A stretch of 64,000 nt of DNA, taken from positions 496,001-560,000 of the forward strand of contig CANLPY010000002.1 of assembly GCA_947493165.1 (NCBI GenBank). Reading direction: 5' to 3'. The notes below the pieces were generated by a model. The model ran no database searches. It was not told where the DNA came from and saw nothing but the letters and a program-made list of their open reading frames with translations. The stretch is from an uncultured Erythrobacter sp. (GTDB lineage: Bacteria; Pseudomonadota; Alphaproteobacteria; Sphingomonadales; Sphingomonadaceae). Within the stretch, counting starts at the first letter, position 1. The number at the start of each line of letters is the position of its first letter. Below, piece by piece: positions 1 through 11,643 of the stretch. A program made the position numbers and the translations under genes.

Positions 1-93
1 ATTTTTGTGCCCCCGGCTTGTTCAAACACTCTTGCCGGGCGAAGTGATTTTTGGAAAGTTAACCATTGTAAAATCGCAAGTGGCCACACCGCT

Positions 94-117
94 CTTGACC
101 TTGCTGCAAAGGTCAAG
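94..117. promoter_or_regulatory. Inverted repeat upstream of acnA
   Basis: CTTGACCTT at 94-102 is mirrored by AAGGTCAAG at 109-117 with a 6-nt spacer, 75 bases before the aconitase start. It could be an operator for a dimeric regulator or a leader hairpin. The left arm contains a TTGACC that could also serve as a -35 element, but no convincing -10 follows. The assignment as regulatory is inference from symmetry and position. Confidence 0.35.
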
Positions 118-191
118 CAGGTGATCACGTAGACATTTCTTCAGTGCGCACGCCGCCTGAAACACACCACAGACAAGGATGGAACGCCTCG

Positions 192-2864
<2,673 letters not shown>

Positions 2865-2865
2865 A

Positions 2866-3312
2866 ATGGCTAGGCAGGCTCGCACCAAATTGATTTCGGT
2901 TATTGCTGCGAGCCTGTGCCTGACTGCTTGCGCCGCTGAGGGCGCGGTTCAAGAGATCGTTAAGGATGAGATCAACGAATCCGCTGGCTCAGAGGCTTTG
3001 GCACCAGAAGTCCAAAACCTGACCGTGGATCAACTCAAAGCGAAAATTGCAGACGGTAATATCCGTCTGATCGATGTGCGCCGCGATGACGAAGTTGCGC
3101 AAGGGATGATACCGGGCGCAGAGCACATTGCACTGGATGACTTTGACCCGGCAGCTCTCGACCTTAGCGATGGCCGTGAAGTTGTGCTTTACTGCCGATC
3201 TGGCAGGCGTTCGGGAATTGCGGGCGAGAAGTTAGCGGCACACATTAGAGAACCAGTCCAGCACCTCGCGGGCGGCATCACCGCTTGGCGGGAAGCGAAT
3301 TCGACAGAATAG
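2866..3312 (+). CDS. Rhodanese-like lipoprotein
   Basis: A 148-residue protein with a lipoprotein signal peptide (residues 1-20, lipobox LTAC), so it is predicted to be anchored in the envelope. The rest is one rhodanese domain: LIDVRRDDEV, then a strand ending in YCRSGRRSG with the putative catalytic Cys110. Single-domain rhodaneses transfer sulfur from thiosulfate or persulfides, or act as redox relays; the substrate cannot be told from sequence. The ATG lies one base after the aconitase stop, which suggests co-transcription. A longer frame starting inside acnA at 2752 is open but lacks a signal peptide at its start, so I prefer the internal ATG. Confidence 0.85.
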   Translation: MARQARTKLISVIAASLCLTACAAEGAVQEIVKDEINESAGSEALAPEVQNLTVDQLKAKIADGNIRLIDVRRDDEVAQGMIPGAEHIALDDFDPAALDLSDGREVVLYCRSGRRSGIAGEKLAAHIREPVQHLAGGITAWREANSTE

Positions 3313-3420
3313 CGCGTCAGATCGACCGGCTACGACACTTTGCTGGCCATTTAGTTACAAGCGATTATCCAGGTAGGGCGAATCAAAGTTCGCGCAGACC
3401 TATGCGAAGGGGATTTTAAA

Positions 3421-3723
3421 ATGACTGAACTCAATGGAATTCTCGCCGGGCTATTGCTGGCTTTGCAAGCACAGCCAGCAACAGAAACCAATGATTCTCC
3501 AGAAGAACAGCCAGCCCCAGTAACTCAGGCAGCAGCAGCCGTAGAGCCCGAAGTGGATGAGGATGACAAGATAATCTGTCGGAAAACGGCGGTCATTGGC
3601 TCACGCTTCAAGAAACGGGTTTGCGCGACCAAGCACGAATGGGAAACCCTCCGCAAGCGCAGCAGAGACAACGCTGACGAAATGCAGCGCAAAGGCAAAG
3701 GTCTAAGCCCCAACGGCGGGTGA
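3421..3723 (+). CDS. Small exported protein of unknown function
   Basis: A 100-residue protein that I do not assign to a named family. It has a short hydrophobic N-terminus (residues 5-17), an acidic Pro/Ala/Glu-rich linker, and a basic C-terminal half with two cysteines 16 residues apart inside ICRKTAVIGSRFKKRVC, followed by a charged region rich in Arg and Lys. The pair of cysteines could form a disulfide if the protein is exported. A purine-rich ribosome-binding site (AAGGGG) precedes the ATG. It lies between two rhodanese-fold genes, all on the plus strand, but with intergenic gaps of about 75-110 bases, so it may have its own promoter. Confidence 0.7.
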   Translation: MTELNGILAGLLLALQAQPATETNDSPEEQPAPVTQAAAAVEPEVDEDDKIICRKTAVIGSRFKKRVCATKHEWETLRKRSRDNADEMQRKGKGLSPNGG

Positions 3724-3798
3724 GCAACGGGCAAGCGACGTTCATAAGCGTGCAATGCCGTAAGGGGCATACATCTCTCAGGATAGAGGGAGAGCAAT

Positions 3799-4344
3799 AT
3801 GCGTCTCAGATTTTTCGCATTGTCGGCAATGGTTTTGGCCGCAAGCGCTCAAGCTAACACAGCTGAAACTTCCATTTCGACACAAGCGCAAGAGCCGCAG
3901 ATCGACTATCCAGCTTTCGCAGATTTGACAGTCGAAGTGATGGCAATGCGAGAGGAGCGTTTGCTCGTAAAAGAGGATTTCCTTCGTCAAATCGAAGCAG
4001 ACGGAGCTTTGTTGCTCGACACACGGTCAGCCGCTGCATTCGCTGCCGGTCACATTGAAGGTGCGGTCAATCTGCCATTTTCCGATTTTACTGACGTAAA
4101 GCTAGCTGCAGTTATAGGCAAAGATCCAGACCGCGCGATCTACATCTATTGCAACAACAATTTCAGTGATGATGCCTTTCCAATTGCGCTCAAAGCGGCA
4201 CCGCTCGCGCTCAACATCCCGACGTTCATCAACCTAGTTGGTTATGGCTACGAAAATGTTTGGGAACTCGATGGGGTGATGTCTGTGGCCGAAGTGAACT
4301 GGACGGGTGAGCCCTTTACGATTGCGTTGCAACCCGCCACCTGA
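3799..4344 (+). CDS. Exported rhodanese-like protein
   Basis: A 181-residue protein with a cleavable signal peptide (residues 1-19, ending ASAQA). The rhodanese-like fold is seen in LLLDTRSAAAFAAGHIEGAVNLPF and in the loop YIYCNNNFSDDAFP, where Cys118 sits at the catalytic position. The loop after the cysteine is longer and less basic than in classical rhodaneses, so activity is uncertain. It is the second exported rhodanese-fold protein within 1.5 kb; the two share the fold but little sequence. RBS AGAGGGAGA precedes the ATG. A bidirectional hairpin lies just downstream. Confidence 0.8.
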   Translation: MRLRFFALSAMVLAASAQANTAETSISTQAQEPQIDYPAFADLTVEVMAMREERLLVKEDFLRQIEADGALLLDTRSAAAFAAGHIEGAVNLPFSDFTDVKLAAVIGKDPDRAIYIYCNNNFSDDAFPIALKAAPLALNIPTFINLVGYGYENVWELDGVMSVAEVNWTGEPFTIALQPAT

Positions 4345-4366
4345 GGCGCTTTCCATCCGACCAACG

Positions 4367-4400
4367 AAAAAGGGCGGCCCAATTTAGGACCGCCCCTTTC
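4367..4400. terminator. Bidirectional terminator between convergent genes
   Basis: A GGGCGG/CCGCCC stem with extra flanking A:T pairs and an AATTTA-type loop sits between the stop of the exported rhodanese gene and the stop of the convergent Ser-rich protein gene. An A-run at 4367-4371 supplies the U-tract for the minus-strand transcript. Confidence 0.65.
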
Positions 4401-4428
4401 ACCAGGAACTTTTATTTTGTGCGTGGGC

Positions 4429-6273
4429 TTATTTGCCGCGCTTGAACCGGAATTTTTTACGTCCGAGAATAGCTGCTGCTGCAAGGCCGAAGAGCACAGT
4501 CATTGGCGGCGCTGGCACTTCTGTACCGCTGCTGGTCCCGCCATTGGAGCCCCCCGAAGAACTCGACGAAGATGAAGAGCTCGACGAACTGCTGCTCGAA
4601 GAAGAGCCAGAGGAGCTGCCCGACGACGAACCAGAGCTAGAGCCGCCCGAACTACCTGAGCTCGATGAGCTGCTGCTAGAAGACGAAGATGACGAGCTGC
4701 TAGTGCTGCTGGTCATGTCGCCCGAGGTGCTGCCGCCACTGGTCGACATTCCGCTGGTGGTCGAACCAGTGGAGCCGCCCGATGATGAGGACGAAGAGCT
4801 AGACGATGAGCTCCCGCTCGAAGACGAGGAGCCGGAACTAGCACCACCTGACGTGTTGCCACCCGATGTATTCCCGCCCGACGTGTTGCCGCCAGAAGAT
4901 GACGAACTGCTCGACGAAGAAGAGCTTGATGAGCTGCTGCTGGATGAAGAGCCTCCACCCGATGTGTTGCCACCTGAGGTATTTCCACCTGACGACGAGC
5001 CGCTCGATGAAGACGATGAGCTGGAAGATCCACTCGATGACGAAGAGCCACTCGAACCACCTGAGGTGTTACCGCTAGAGGTCATTCCGCCTGAAGTGTT
5101 ACCGCTAGAGGTCATTCCGCCTGAGGTGTTACCGCTAGAGGTCATTCCACCCGAGGTGTTACCGCTAGAGGTCATTCCACCCGAGGTGTTGCCGCTAGAG
5201 GTCATTCCACCCGAGGTGTTGCCGCTAGAGGTCATTCCGCCTGAAGTGTTGCCGCCCGATGTGTTACCACCGGAGGACGACGAACTGCTCGATGACGAGG
5301 ATGATGAGCTCGATGAACTAGACGAACTCGAAGACGACGAGCTGGAAACGTTGCCCGAAGAACTCGACACGTTACCAGACGAGCTGGAGACGTTGCCCGA
5401 AGAGCTAGAAACATTACCCGAAGAGCTAGAAACATTCCCTGATGAGGTACTTACCCCGCCGGTAGAACTGCTAACCGCGCCGGTCGAGCTTGAAACGTCA
5501 CCCGAAGAGCTAACCGCGCCGGTCGAACTTGAAACATCACCCGAAGAGCTAACCGCGCCAGTTGAGCTGGAAATTGCGCCTGTTGAACTGCTGATCTCAC
5601 CGCTTGAGCTGGTTGAAGTCACTACGCCTGAAGACGAAGTGGTCGAAGTTGAATTATCGATGTCGATGATAATGTCGCCCGACGACGAAACGCCGTCGCT
5701 CGTTGAACCACCGCCCGTTGTCGTAGTGCTGACAACAGAAACATCGCCACTTGAAGAGCCGCCGCCCCCGAAGAAGCCGCCAACTAGGCCGCCCCCAAAG
5801 CCGCCGCCAAAGCCGCCGCTTCCTCCTATGACTACCGGGCCTGAACCACCGCCGCCGCCGCGGATAGGTGGCAAAGGTGGTAGAGGGGCTGGCGCATAGG
5901 CAACTTGAGCGATGGGCGGACACTCAGCTGGATCAAAATAGGTTTGGACGACGCGGCCAGCGCCATTGCTGGCGATGGCTCCTGCTCCAGCACCTGCAAC
6001 CGCTCCAGGCTGTACTGGCTGGCATTCAATCGTGCGTTCAACGATCCGGCGACGACGCTGCTCAGGCTCTGGCAACTGACGCGTACGGGTCTTTACCAAT
6101 TGCGGCTCACCTTTGATCAGGCGCGGCGCCTCCACCAGCTTGCCATCGTCGGCAGTGGTGAATTGCGGATCGTCGGTGTTCATATCTTCCGCAACACGCA
6201 CCGCTCCACCTTGAAGGATGGCGAGGCCGGCTGCTGTGGCGGCTAACTTAGCTGTGGCAAGTTTGATCGACAT
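4429..6273 (-). CDS. Ser/Gly-rich repeat protein with PEP-CTERM-like tail
   Basis: A 614-residue predicted secreted or surface protein. The N-terminus (residues 1-27) resembles a signal peptide. Residues about 30-130 form a short unique region with two cysteines. A Gly-rich stretch follows, then roughly 400 residues of low-complexity SSSG, SSTGAVSSSG and SGGNTSGG blocks, including six near-identical decapeptides of the type GGMTSSGNTS and runs of up to about 20 serines. The last 30 residues are VPAPP, a hydrophobic helix and a basic RKKFRFKRGK tail: the tripartite layout of a PEP-CTERM sorting signal, processed by exosortase in other bacteria. No exosortase gene is in the window. Function is unknown; a heavily modified cell-surface or matrix protein is an inference. 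Confidence 0.8.
   Translation of the reverse strand: MSIKLATAKLAATAAGLAILQGGAVRVAEDMNTDDPQFTTADDGKLVEAPRLIKGEPQLVKTRTRQLPEPEQRRRRIVERTIECQPVQPGAVAGAGAGAIASNGAGRVVQTYFDPAECPPIAQVAYAPAPLPPLPPIRGGGGGSGPVVIGGSGGFGGGFGGGLVGGFFGGGGSSSGDVSVVSTTTTGGGSTSDGVSSSGDIIIDIDNSTSTTSSSGVVTSTSSSGEISSSTGAISSSTGAVSSSGDVSSSTGAVSSSGDVSSSTGAVSSSTGGVSTSSGNVSSSSGNVSSSSGNVSSSSGNVSSSSGNVSSSSSSSSSSSSSSSSSSSSSSSSSGGNTSGGNTSGGMTSSGNTSGGMTSSGNTSGGMTSSGNTSGGMTSSGNTSGGMTSSGNTSGGMTSSGNTSGGSSGSSSSSGSSSSSSSSSGSSSGGNTSGGNTSGGGSSSSSSSSSSSSSSSSSSSGGNTSGGNTSGGNTSGGASSGSSSSSGSSSSSSSSSSSGGSTGSTTSGMSTSGGSTSGDMTSSTSSSSSSSSSSSSSSSGSSGGSSSGSSSGSSSGSSSSSSSSSSSSSSSSSGGSNGGTSSGTEVPAPPMTVLFGLAAAAILGRKKFRFKRGK
5063..5242. repeat. Six tandem 30-bp repeats
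   Basis: Six consecutive 30-bp units of the form gaggtgttaccgctagaggt + cattccgcct, differing at only a few positions, lie inside the Ser-rich gene. On the minus strand each encodes a decapeptide GGMTSSGNTS. The near-identity at synonymous positions points to recent unit duplication. Less regular repeats of the same style extend on both sides (about 4560-5600). Confidence 0.95.
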
Positions 6274-6514
6274 GAGGTGTGAACCTTAAATTTGCTTTTG
6301 GCGGTGTGAGAGCGGCCCATCCGCCCTTTCACCAAATCCAACCCTCTCATGATGCGGTGCCGGCTATTCGAGCAATGCGATTAACCATGAAATGCAGCAG
6401 CTAACGCTCGAAAATGGCGGAAATACGTGTCTTTTCGTAGGGGCTGTCCCGTTTTGATACCGAATGGTCAGCCGAAGTAAGCCGGACAGTTAGTCTCTGT
6501 GGCCAAAGGCACAG

Positions 6515-7567
6515 TCAGCTTTCGGGATCAAACATGCTGGATTGGGTCGATTCGCCGCCGCTTGGTTTGGGCGGTGTCATCTCAAGATGTTCCCACCCGC
6601 CATCATTCAGCACACGCCCGCGTGCGGTGCGTGCGAGCAAGCCCAATTGGATGAGGTAGGGCTCAACGACATCTTCCACCGTATCGCGCGGCTCTGCGAG
6701 ACCAGCCGCCAAGGTCTCCACGCCGACCGGACCGCCCTTGTAAGTGGTTGCGATCATAGTGAGATAGCGCCGGTCCATGCTGTCCAAGCCCAGCCGGTCA
6801 ATCTCAAGCCGGGTCAGCGCATCGTCTGCGCCAGCGCGCGTAACGGTGGCCTCGCCCGCGACATGGGCAAAGTCGCGTACGCGCCGCAGCAGCCTGCCAG
6901 CGACCCTTGGCGTCCCGCGTGAACGGCGCGCAATCTCTCGCGCGCCATCGGCATGAATATCGAGGCCGAGCAGCCGTGCGCCGCGCGTGACCACAAGATC
7001 CAGTTCATCATGCGTGTAGAAGTTCAGCCGTACCGGAATGCCGAACCGGTCGCGCAGCGGCGTCGTTAGCAGGCCCTGGCGCGTGGTCGCGCCGATCAAA
7101 GTAAACGGCGGCAGGTCGATCCGCACGCTGCGCGCCGATGGCCCCTCGCCGATGATGATGTCGAGCGCGCGGTCCTCCATCGCGGGATAGAGCACCTCCT
7201 CGACAACCGGATTAAGCCGGTGAATTTCATCAATGAACAGCACGTCATGCGGTTCAAGATTGGTGAGCAACGCGGCAAGATCGCCCGCCTTGGCGATAAC
7301 CGGGCCGCTGGTGGCGCGGAAGCCCACGCCCAGCTCATTGGCGACGATCTGCGCGAGCGTGGTTTTGCCGAGGCCGGGCGGGCCAAAGAACAGCGTGTGG
7401 TCCATCGCCTCGCCGCGCGACTTGGCGCTTTTGATGAAGACGCGGAGGTTATCGCGCGCGGCCTCTTGTCCGATGAACTCGGCGAGGGACTTGGGCCGAA
7501 GCGCCTGGTCCGGATCATCCGGTTGGCGATCTGGCGAATGGATGGGTTGATCTTCAGGCGAGGTCAT
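6515..7567 (-). CDS. ruvB: Holliday junction branch-migration ATPase RuvB
   Basis: The hexameric motor of the RuvAB complex that drives branch migration of Holliday junctions during recombination and replication-fork repair. The 350 residues show Walker A GPPGLGKT (62-69), Walker B FIDE (111-114), sensor motif [10 protein letters not shown] and the C-terminal winged-helix domain. The first about 20 residues are a Pro/Asp-rich extension. Its ATG overlaps the stop of the upstream membrane-protein gene by four bases, so its translation is probably coupled to that gene. Confidence 0.97.
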   Translation of the reverse strand: MTSPEDQPIHSPDRQPDDPDQALRPKSLAEFIGQEAARDNLRVFIKSAKSRGEAMDHTLFFGPPGLGKTTLAQIVANELGVGFRATSGPVIAKAGDLAALLTNLEPHDVLFIDEIHRLNPVVEEVLYPAMEDRALDIIIGEGPSARSVRIDLPPFTLIGATTRQGLLTTPLRDRFGIPVRLNFYTHDELDLVVTRGARLLGLDIHADGAREIARRSRGTPRVAGRLLRRVRDFAHVAGEATVTRAGADDALTRLEIDRLGLDSMDRRYLTMIATTYKGGPVGVETLAAGLAEPRDTVEDVVEPYLIQLGLLARTARGRVLNDGGWEHLEMTPPKPSGGESTQSSMFDPES

Positions 7568-8031
7568 TGGGCGCCTTCAATCAGAATCCCGCAACCTACT
7601 GTGAAGACCACTAATGTTATAAGCAGGCAAAAAATGGCAAACCCACCCAGTGTACTAGGTCTGTTTTGTTCGCTCGTATCTAGATCGCGAGATAGTTCGA
7701 GATCACCCGATGCTTGAAATGTTCGGAGCGCAACCGCATGCTTGTGGTGAGAAATACCAATACGGTTGAATGTAACAGCAAGAACGCCTGCCATCATCAC
7801 ACTAACAATAGTGCCTCCCAGAAACCAAACCCCAGCCCAGATTTGTGACAATTGATCGATCTCATCTGCGCTCAGCGTTGCTACCAGCCCACCGGCATTC
7901 AAAGTCAAACAGGTGGTCGCACACCAACGAATCAACACGCTCCATTGCTCCTGAAAGAGATTGCCCTGCCGTTCTGCTGCGTCAGCAACAAGGCCGCATC
8001 GCACCTTCAGCTGCTCAATCTCCTTTTCCAT
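7564..8031 (-). CDS. Membrane protein of unknown function inside ruvAB
   Basis: A 155-residue protein I do not recognise. It starts with a charged, probably helical segment ([22 protein letters not shown]), then shows three hydrophobic segments at about residues 33-55, 64-90 and 130-150, separated by a hydrophilic cytoplasmic-looking loop with several His and Arg. The ATG at 8031 sits in a TGATG overlap with the ruvA stop (a GTG three bases earlier is an alternative), and its own TGA overlaps the ruvB ATG as ATGA. It is therefore translationally locked into the ruvA-ruvB operon. A link to recombination is suggested only by this position. Confidence 0.75.
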   Translation of the reverse strand: MEKEIEQLKVRCGLVADAAERQGNLFQEQWSVLIRWCATTCLTLNAGGLVATLSADEIDQLSQIWAGVWFLGGTIVSVMMAGVLAVTFNRIGISHHKHAVALRTFQASGDLELSRDLDTSEQNRPSTLGGFAIFCLLITLVVFTVGCGILIEGAQ

Positions 8032-8639
8032 CACCCAGCCGCCTTTTTCAGCGCCAAGCGGATCAGATCGCCTTCGCTGGCGCCCTCGCCCAATTCGGCC
8101 TGAGCGCGCGCAACGGCCTGCGCAGCCACGGCGGGTTTGAAGCCCAAATTCTCCAGAGCTGAAGCCGCATCCGCGCTTGCGCCGCCTGCAGGAGAAACGG
8201 CGCCAACCGAAACCCCGGCCATACCGCCGCCGGGCAGCGCGCCAGCCTTATCCTTAAGCTCGTTGACGATCCGTCCGGCGAGCTTTGGTCCCACACCATT
8301 GGCGCGCGCGACCGTCGCCGCATCACCGCCCGCGCAGGCATCGCGCACCTCGCCGGTCGACAGAGCGGACAAGATCGCCAATGCCACTTTGCTGCCCACA
8401 CCCTGAACCGTAGTGAGCAGGCGGAACCAGTCGCGCTCGGCGCTTTCGGCAAAGCCGAGCAGGCGCATATCGTTCTCGCTCACCTGCAAATCGGTGTGGA
8501 CGGTACATGCCTCGCCCACTTCGCCAAGCGCGGCCAATGTCTTGGTCGAGCAATGGACAAGATAGCCGACGCCCTGAACATCGACGATGGCCCAATCCTC
8601 GCCCGTCTCATCGAGGCGCCCAGATAACTTCGCAATCAT
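8031..8639 (-). CDS. ruvA: Holliday junction DNA-binding protein RuvA
   Basis: RuvA binds the four-way junction as a tetramer and loads RuvB. The 202-residue product has the N-terminal OB domain ([22 protein letters not shown]), two helix-hairpin-helix motifs ([10 protein letters not shown] and [11 protein letters not shown]) in the middle, and the C-terminal RuvB-contacting domain after a Gly/Ala-rich linker. The ATG at 8639 matches the conserved family start; the frame is open further upstream but that part overlaps aroC's leader. No ruvC gene is next to it in this window. Confidence 0.95.
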   Translation of the reverse strand: MIAKLSGRLDETGEDWAIVDVQGVGYLVHCSTKTLAALGEVGEACTVHTDLQVSENDMRLLGFAESAERDWFRLLTTVQGVGSKVALAILSALSTGEVRDACAGGDAATVARANGVGPKLAGRIVNELKDKAGALPGGGMAGVSVGAVSPAGGASADAASALENLGFKPAVAAQAVARAQAELGEGASEGDLIRLALKKAAG

Positions 8640-8717
8640 GCTTTGTTCTTGGAGGAAACTCGCAAAGGACGCCAGAGAATATGGACAGTTGCCCACTCTT
8701 GCGACATGAGACCGAGG

Positions 8718-9788
8718 ATGAGCTGGAACACATTCGGACGCGCGCTGCGCTTTACCACTTGGGGCGAGAGCCACGGACCGGCACTGGGCGTAGTGCTGGA
8801 TGGCTGTCCGCCGGGCATTGCATTAAGCGAGGCTGACATTCAGCCGTTTATGGATGCCCGCAAGCCGGGCACAAGCAAGTTTACCACCCAGCGCAAGGAA
8901 GCGGACGAGGTGCGCATCCTCTCTGGCGTTTTTGAAGGTAAAACAACCGGTACTCCGATCAGTATGATGATCGAAAACACCGATCAGCGCTCCAAAGATT
9001 ATAGCGAAATCGCCAAAAGCTATCGTCCCGGTCACGCCGACTACACCTATGATGCGAAATACGGCATTCGCGACTATCGTGGCGGCGGGCGCTCGAGCGC
9101 CCGCGAAACGGCAGCACGGGTGGCAGCGGGCGCGGTCGCGCGGCTGATCATTCCGGAAGTAACGATTACCGGCTTTGTCTGCGAACTCGGCGGCGATGGG
9201 ATTGATTATGGTGCGGTTGATTATAAGCAGATCAACCAGAACCCCTTCTGGTGTCCCGACAGTGTAGCCGCCAAACGCTGGGAAGAAATGGTCGATAGTG
9301 CCCGCAAGAATGGCTCTTCGCTGGGTGCTGTCGTCGAATGCGTGGCGGAAGGCGTGCCTGCAGGATGGGGCGCGCCGGTCTATGCCAAACTCGATAGCGA
9401 TCTGGCCGCCGCGATGATGACCATCAATGCCACCAAAGGCGTTGAGATTGGCGACGGATTTGCAGCCGCACGCCTGACAGGGGAGCAAAACGCCGACGCG
9501 ATGAGCCCGGGTGCGGACGGCAATCCGGCCTATGCCAGCAATCATGCAGGCGGCACGGCAGGCGGCATTTCAACCGGGCAACCAGTGGTGTGCCGAACTG
9601 CCTTCAAACCAACCAGCTCAATTCTTACACCTGTGGCTTCGATCAATTCCGATGGTGAAGCAACGCAGGTGCGAACCAAAGGACGGCATGACCCTTGCGT
9701 CGGCATTCGCGGTACCCCTGTGGTGGAAGCGATGATGGCCTTGGTCCTGGCGGATCATAAGTTGCTGCATAAGGCGCAGTGCGAGTAA
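8718..9788 (+). CDS. aroC: Chorismate synthase
   Basis: Last enzyme of the shikimate pathway; converts EPSP to chorismate with reduced FMN. The 356 residues begin [20 protein letters not shown], with the family signatures [30 protein letters not shown] and the C-terminal [20 protein letters not shown] 8718 fits the family start, although an in-frame ATG at 8706 also exists. It is divergent from ruvA with a 78-bp shared promoter region. A BLUF photoreceptor gene follows after 14 bases. Confidence 0.97.
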   Translation: MSWNTFGRALRFTTWGESHGPALGVVLDGCPPGIALSEADIQPFMDARKPGTSKFTTQRKEADEVRILSGVFEGKTTGTPISMMIENTDQRSKDYSEIAKSYRPGHADYTYDAKYGIRDYRGGGRSSARETAARVAAGAVARLIIPEVTITGFVCELGGDGIDYGAVDYKQINQNPFWCPDSVAAKRWEEMVDSARKNGSSLGAVVECVAEGVPAGWGAPVYAKLDSDLAAAMMTINATKGVEIGDGFAAARLTGEQNADAMSPGADGNPAYASNHAGGTAGGISTGQPVVCRTAFKPTSSILTPVASINSDGEATQVRTKGRHDPCVGIRGTPVVEAMMALVLADHKLLHKAQCE

Positions 9789-9802
9789 AATGGAAATCCA
9801 TT

Positions 9803-10204
9803 ATGAAGCAACTGATCTATCGCTCGCAACCATTTGGCTTCGATCAGGCAATGCTGGCTGGCATCCTGATGCAAGCACGGCGAAATAATCCTGCCAACGA
9901 CATCACTGGCGCACTTATTTGCCGCCGCGATATGTATATTCAGCTGATTGAAGGGCCTGAGGGTTCCATTGATGCTTTGTTTAAGGACATAAGCGTCGAT
10001 GATCGCCATGCGAATGTGCAGTTGATGCTATCTGGAGAAACGGAGGAGCGTATGTTCCCGGATTGGGCCATGCTTGACGATACAATGCCATCCATGACTT
10101 TCTCTCAGAAAGAAGTAGAGGGAGGAAGTGTCGCAGCTGCGACTCCAGAAGCGCTGAGAAAGATTTTTGAACGGATCGCCATTAAGGCTCGCGAAACCGG
10201 ATAG
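9803..10204 (+). CDS. BLUF-domain blue-light sensor
   Basis: A 133-residue single-domain BLUF (sensor of blue light using FAD) protein. Key flavin-contact residues can be placed: Tyr6 in LIYRS, Asn29 (18 residues before the glutamine as in AppA, BlrB and YcgF), and Gln47 in YIQLIEG, with the conserved NDITGAL and DDRHANVQ strands and a PDWAM segment that carries the usual Trp. After the domain only two short helices remain, so it has no fused output domain and must act through a partner protein or dimer contacts. ATG 9803 is preceded by GGAAA. The 14-bp gap to aroC suggests one transcript. Confidence 0.85.
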   Translation: MKQLIYRSQPFGFDQAMLAGILMQARRNNPANDITGALICRRDMYIQLIEGPEGSIDALFKDISVDDRHANVQLMLSGETEERMFPDWAMLDDTMPSMTFSQKEVEGGSVAAATPEALRKIFERIAIKARETG

Positions 10205-10298
10205 GGTGTTAACCAATGCCATTCCGAAGCGTACCGTGATCAGCCCGTCAGCAAGTCAGTGTATCCACCACAGAGCGTAACGCTTCGGACATCACCGA

Positions 10299-11471
10299 TT
10301 GCCACAGGACTCTTCGCTTGATAGCAAGAGCATCCATCAAAACTCACCGTTGAAACAAGCAGGTACACACATCCGCTCTTCCTTCACTACGCCGGCCGAT
10401 GATCGCGCCGAACAGTCCGCCGAAACCGGTATTGATACGTCCTCTGAACTCGGCCAGATCGAAGATAGCGCTGCGTTCGACCCGCGCGCACTTGCCCGCG
10501 ATCTCGCCGCGTTTCGCACACCGCGCGCATCGCGCAGCATTTGGGAGATCGCCGCCACCTTTGTGCCGTTTGCAATTTTGCTGGGCATCATGCTGTTCGC
10601 AGTGGCGGCCCAGCATTACATTGCATTTGCGCTGACCCCGCTTGCGGGAATGCTGCTGCTTAGACTGTTTATTATCCAGCATGATTGCGGGCACGGATCA
10701 TTCTTCAAGAGTAAAAAGGTGAATACTTGGCTGGGCCGATCAATCGGTGTGCTCACATTGACACCCTATGATTGCTGGCGCCGCAGCCATGAATTGCACC
10801 ATGCAAGCACCGGCAATCTTGATGCGCGCGGATTTGGCGATGTCGATACGCTGACAGTTCGGGAATATCATGAGAAGAGCTGGTTCGGGCGACTTGGCTA
10901 TCGTTTGTACCGTCACCCGCTTGTGCTGATGGGCATTGGCCCCGCCTATCTTTTCTTGGTACGCCACCGGCTTCCCATTGGCTTGATGAAGTCGGGCTCG
11001 ATTTATTGGATCAGCGCGCTTGCCACCAATGCAGTCACAGCGGGTTTGCTGATTACTCTTGGCCTGGTTTTCGGGGCCTATGTGACAGCAGTCGTGTTTC
11101 TGCCCGTGCTGCTGACCGCTGCGTCAGTTGGCGTCTGGCTTTTCTACGTCCAGCACCAGTTTGAAGATACATACTGGGATAATCGAGACAACTGGTCGTA
11201 TCACGAATCCGCGATTGGCGGCAGTTCATACCTGCATCTGCCAGCGGTGATGAACTGGTTCACTGGCAATATCTCAATCCATCACATCCATCATTTGGTC
11301 AGCCGTATCCCATTCTATCGGCTTCCTGCTGCGCTGCGGGCGCATCCTGAATTGGCAGAGATCAACCGGGTCAGCCCGCGTCAGGCGATAAGCACGATGT
11401 GGCTCACCCTATGGGATGAGGATAGCCGAAAACTAGTCAGTTTCCGCGAGGCCAAACGCCTTTCGACTTAG
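10299..11471 (+). CDS. Fatty acid desaturase family membrane protein
   Basis: A 390-residue integral-membrane desaturase-fold protein. Three histidine boxes that would bind the di-iron centre are visible: HDCGH, HELHH and HHIHH, with four to six hydrophobic segments between about residues 85 and 275. The likely reaction is acyl-lipid or acyl-carrier desaturation, regiochemistry unknown. No in-frame ATG exists near the N-terminus; TTG 10299 gives the longest form and TTG 10350 a form 17 residues shorter. The first about 70 residues are hydrophilic, poorly conserved in character, and end in a region typical of the family start. Confidence 0.85.
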   Translation: MPQDSSLDSKSIHQNSPLKQAGTHIRSSFTTPADDRAEQSAETGIDTSSELGQIEDSAAFDPRALARDLAAFRTPRASRSIWEIAATFVPFAILLGIMLFAVAAQHYIAFALTPLAGMLLLRLFIIQHDCGHGSFFKSKKVNTWLGRSIGVLTLTPYDCWRRSHELHHASTGNLDARGFGDVDTLTVREYHEKSWFGRLGYRLYRHPLVLMGIGPAYLFLVRHRLPIGLMKSGSIYWISALATNAVTAGLLITLGLVFGAYVTAVVFLPVLLTAASVGVWLFYVQHQFEDTYWDNRDNWSYHESAIGGSSYLHLPAVMNWFTGNISIHHIHHLVSRIPFYRLPAALRAHPELAEINRVSPRQAISTMWLTLWDEDSRKLVSFREAKRLST

Positions 11472-11643
11472 GTTTTGCTGCACCGCAATGCACTTGGGGA
11501 CCATTCCGATAAGTTCCCGTTCTAATCATAGAAAATTTCGATCTTCGCAATCGCACAATTTCACTTTTGTGCAGCGCAGCGATGTCTATTTGCGCATCGT
11601 TAGTCTCGTACAAACGGAACCAACCATCAAAGGGGTATTACCA

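Noticed and set aside
12..39. GC-rich stem CCCGGC/GCCGGG at the window start
   Set aside because: The A/T-runs are on the wrong side for either strand and the loop is 16 nt, so I do not call a terminator.
59..66. TTAACCAT at the left edge (and another at about 6380) as CtrA half-sites
   Set aside because: Only one half of the TTAA-N7-TTAA consensus is present in each; too weak.
4433..5899. A 488-codon open frame on the plus strand across the Ser-rich gene, with Pro/Glu/Leu repeats
   Set aside because: It is a mirror of the minus-strand repeats: Ser, Gly and Thr codons read backwards give few stops. It has no ribosome-binding site of note, starts inside the sense gene's tail and resembles no known protein.
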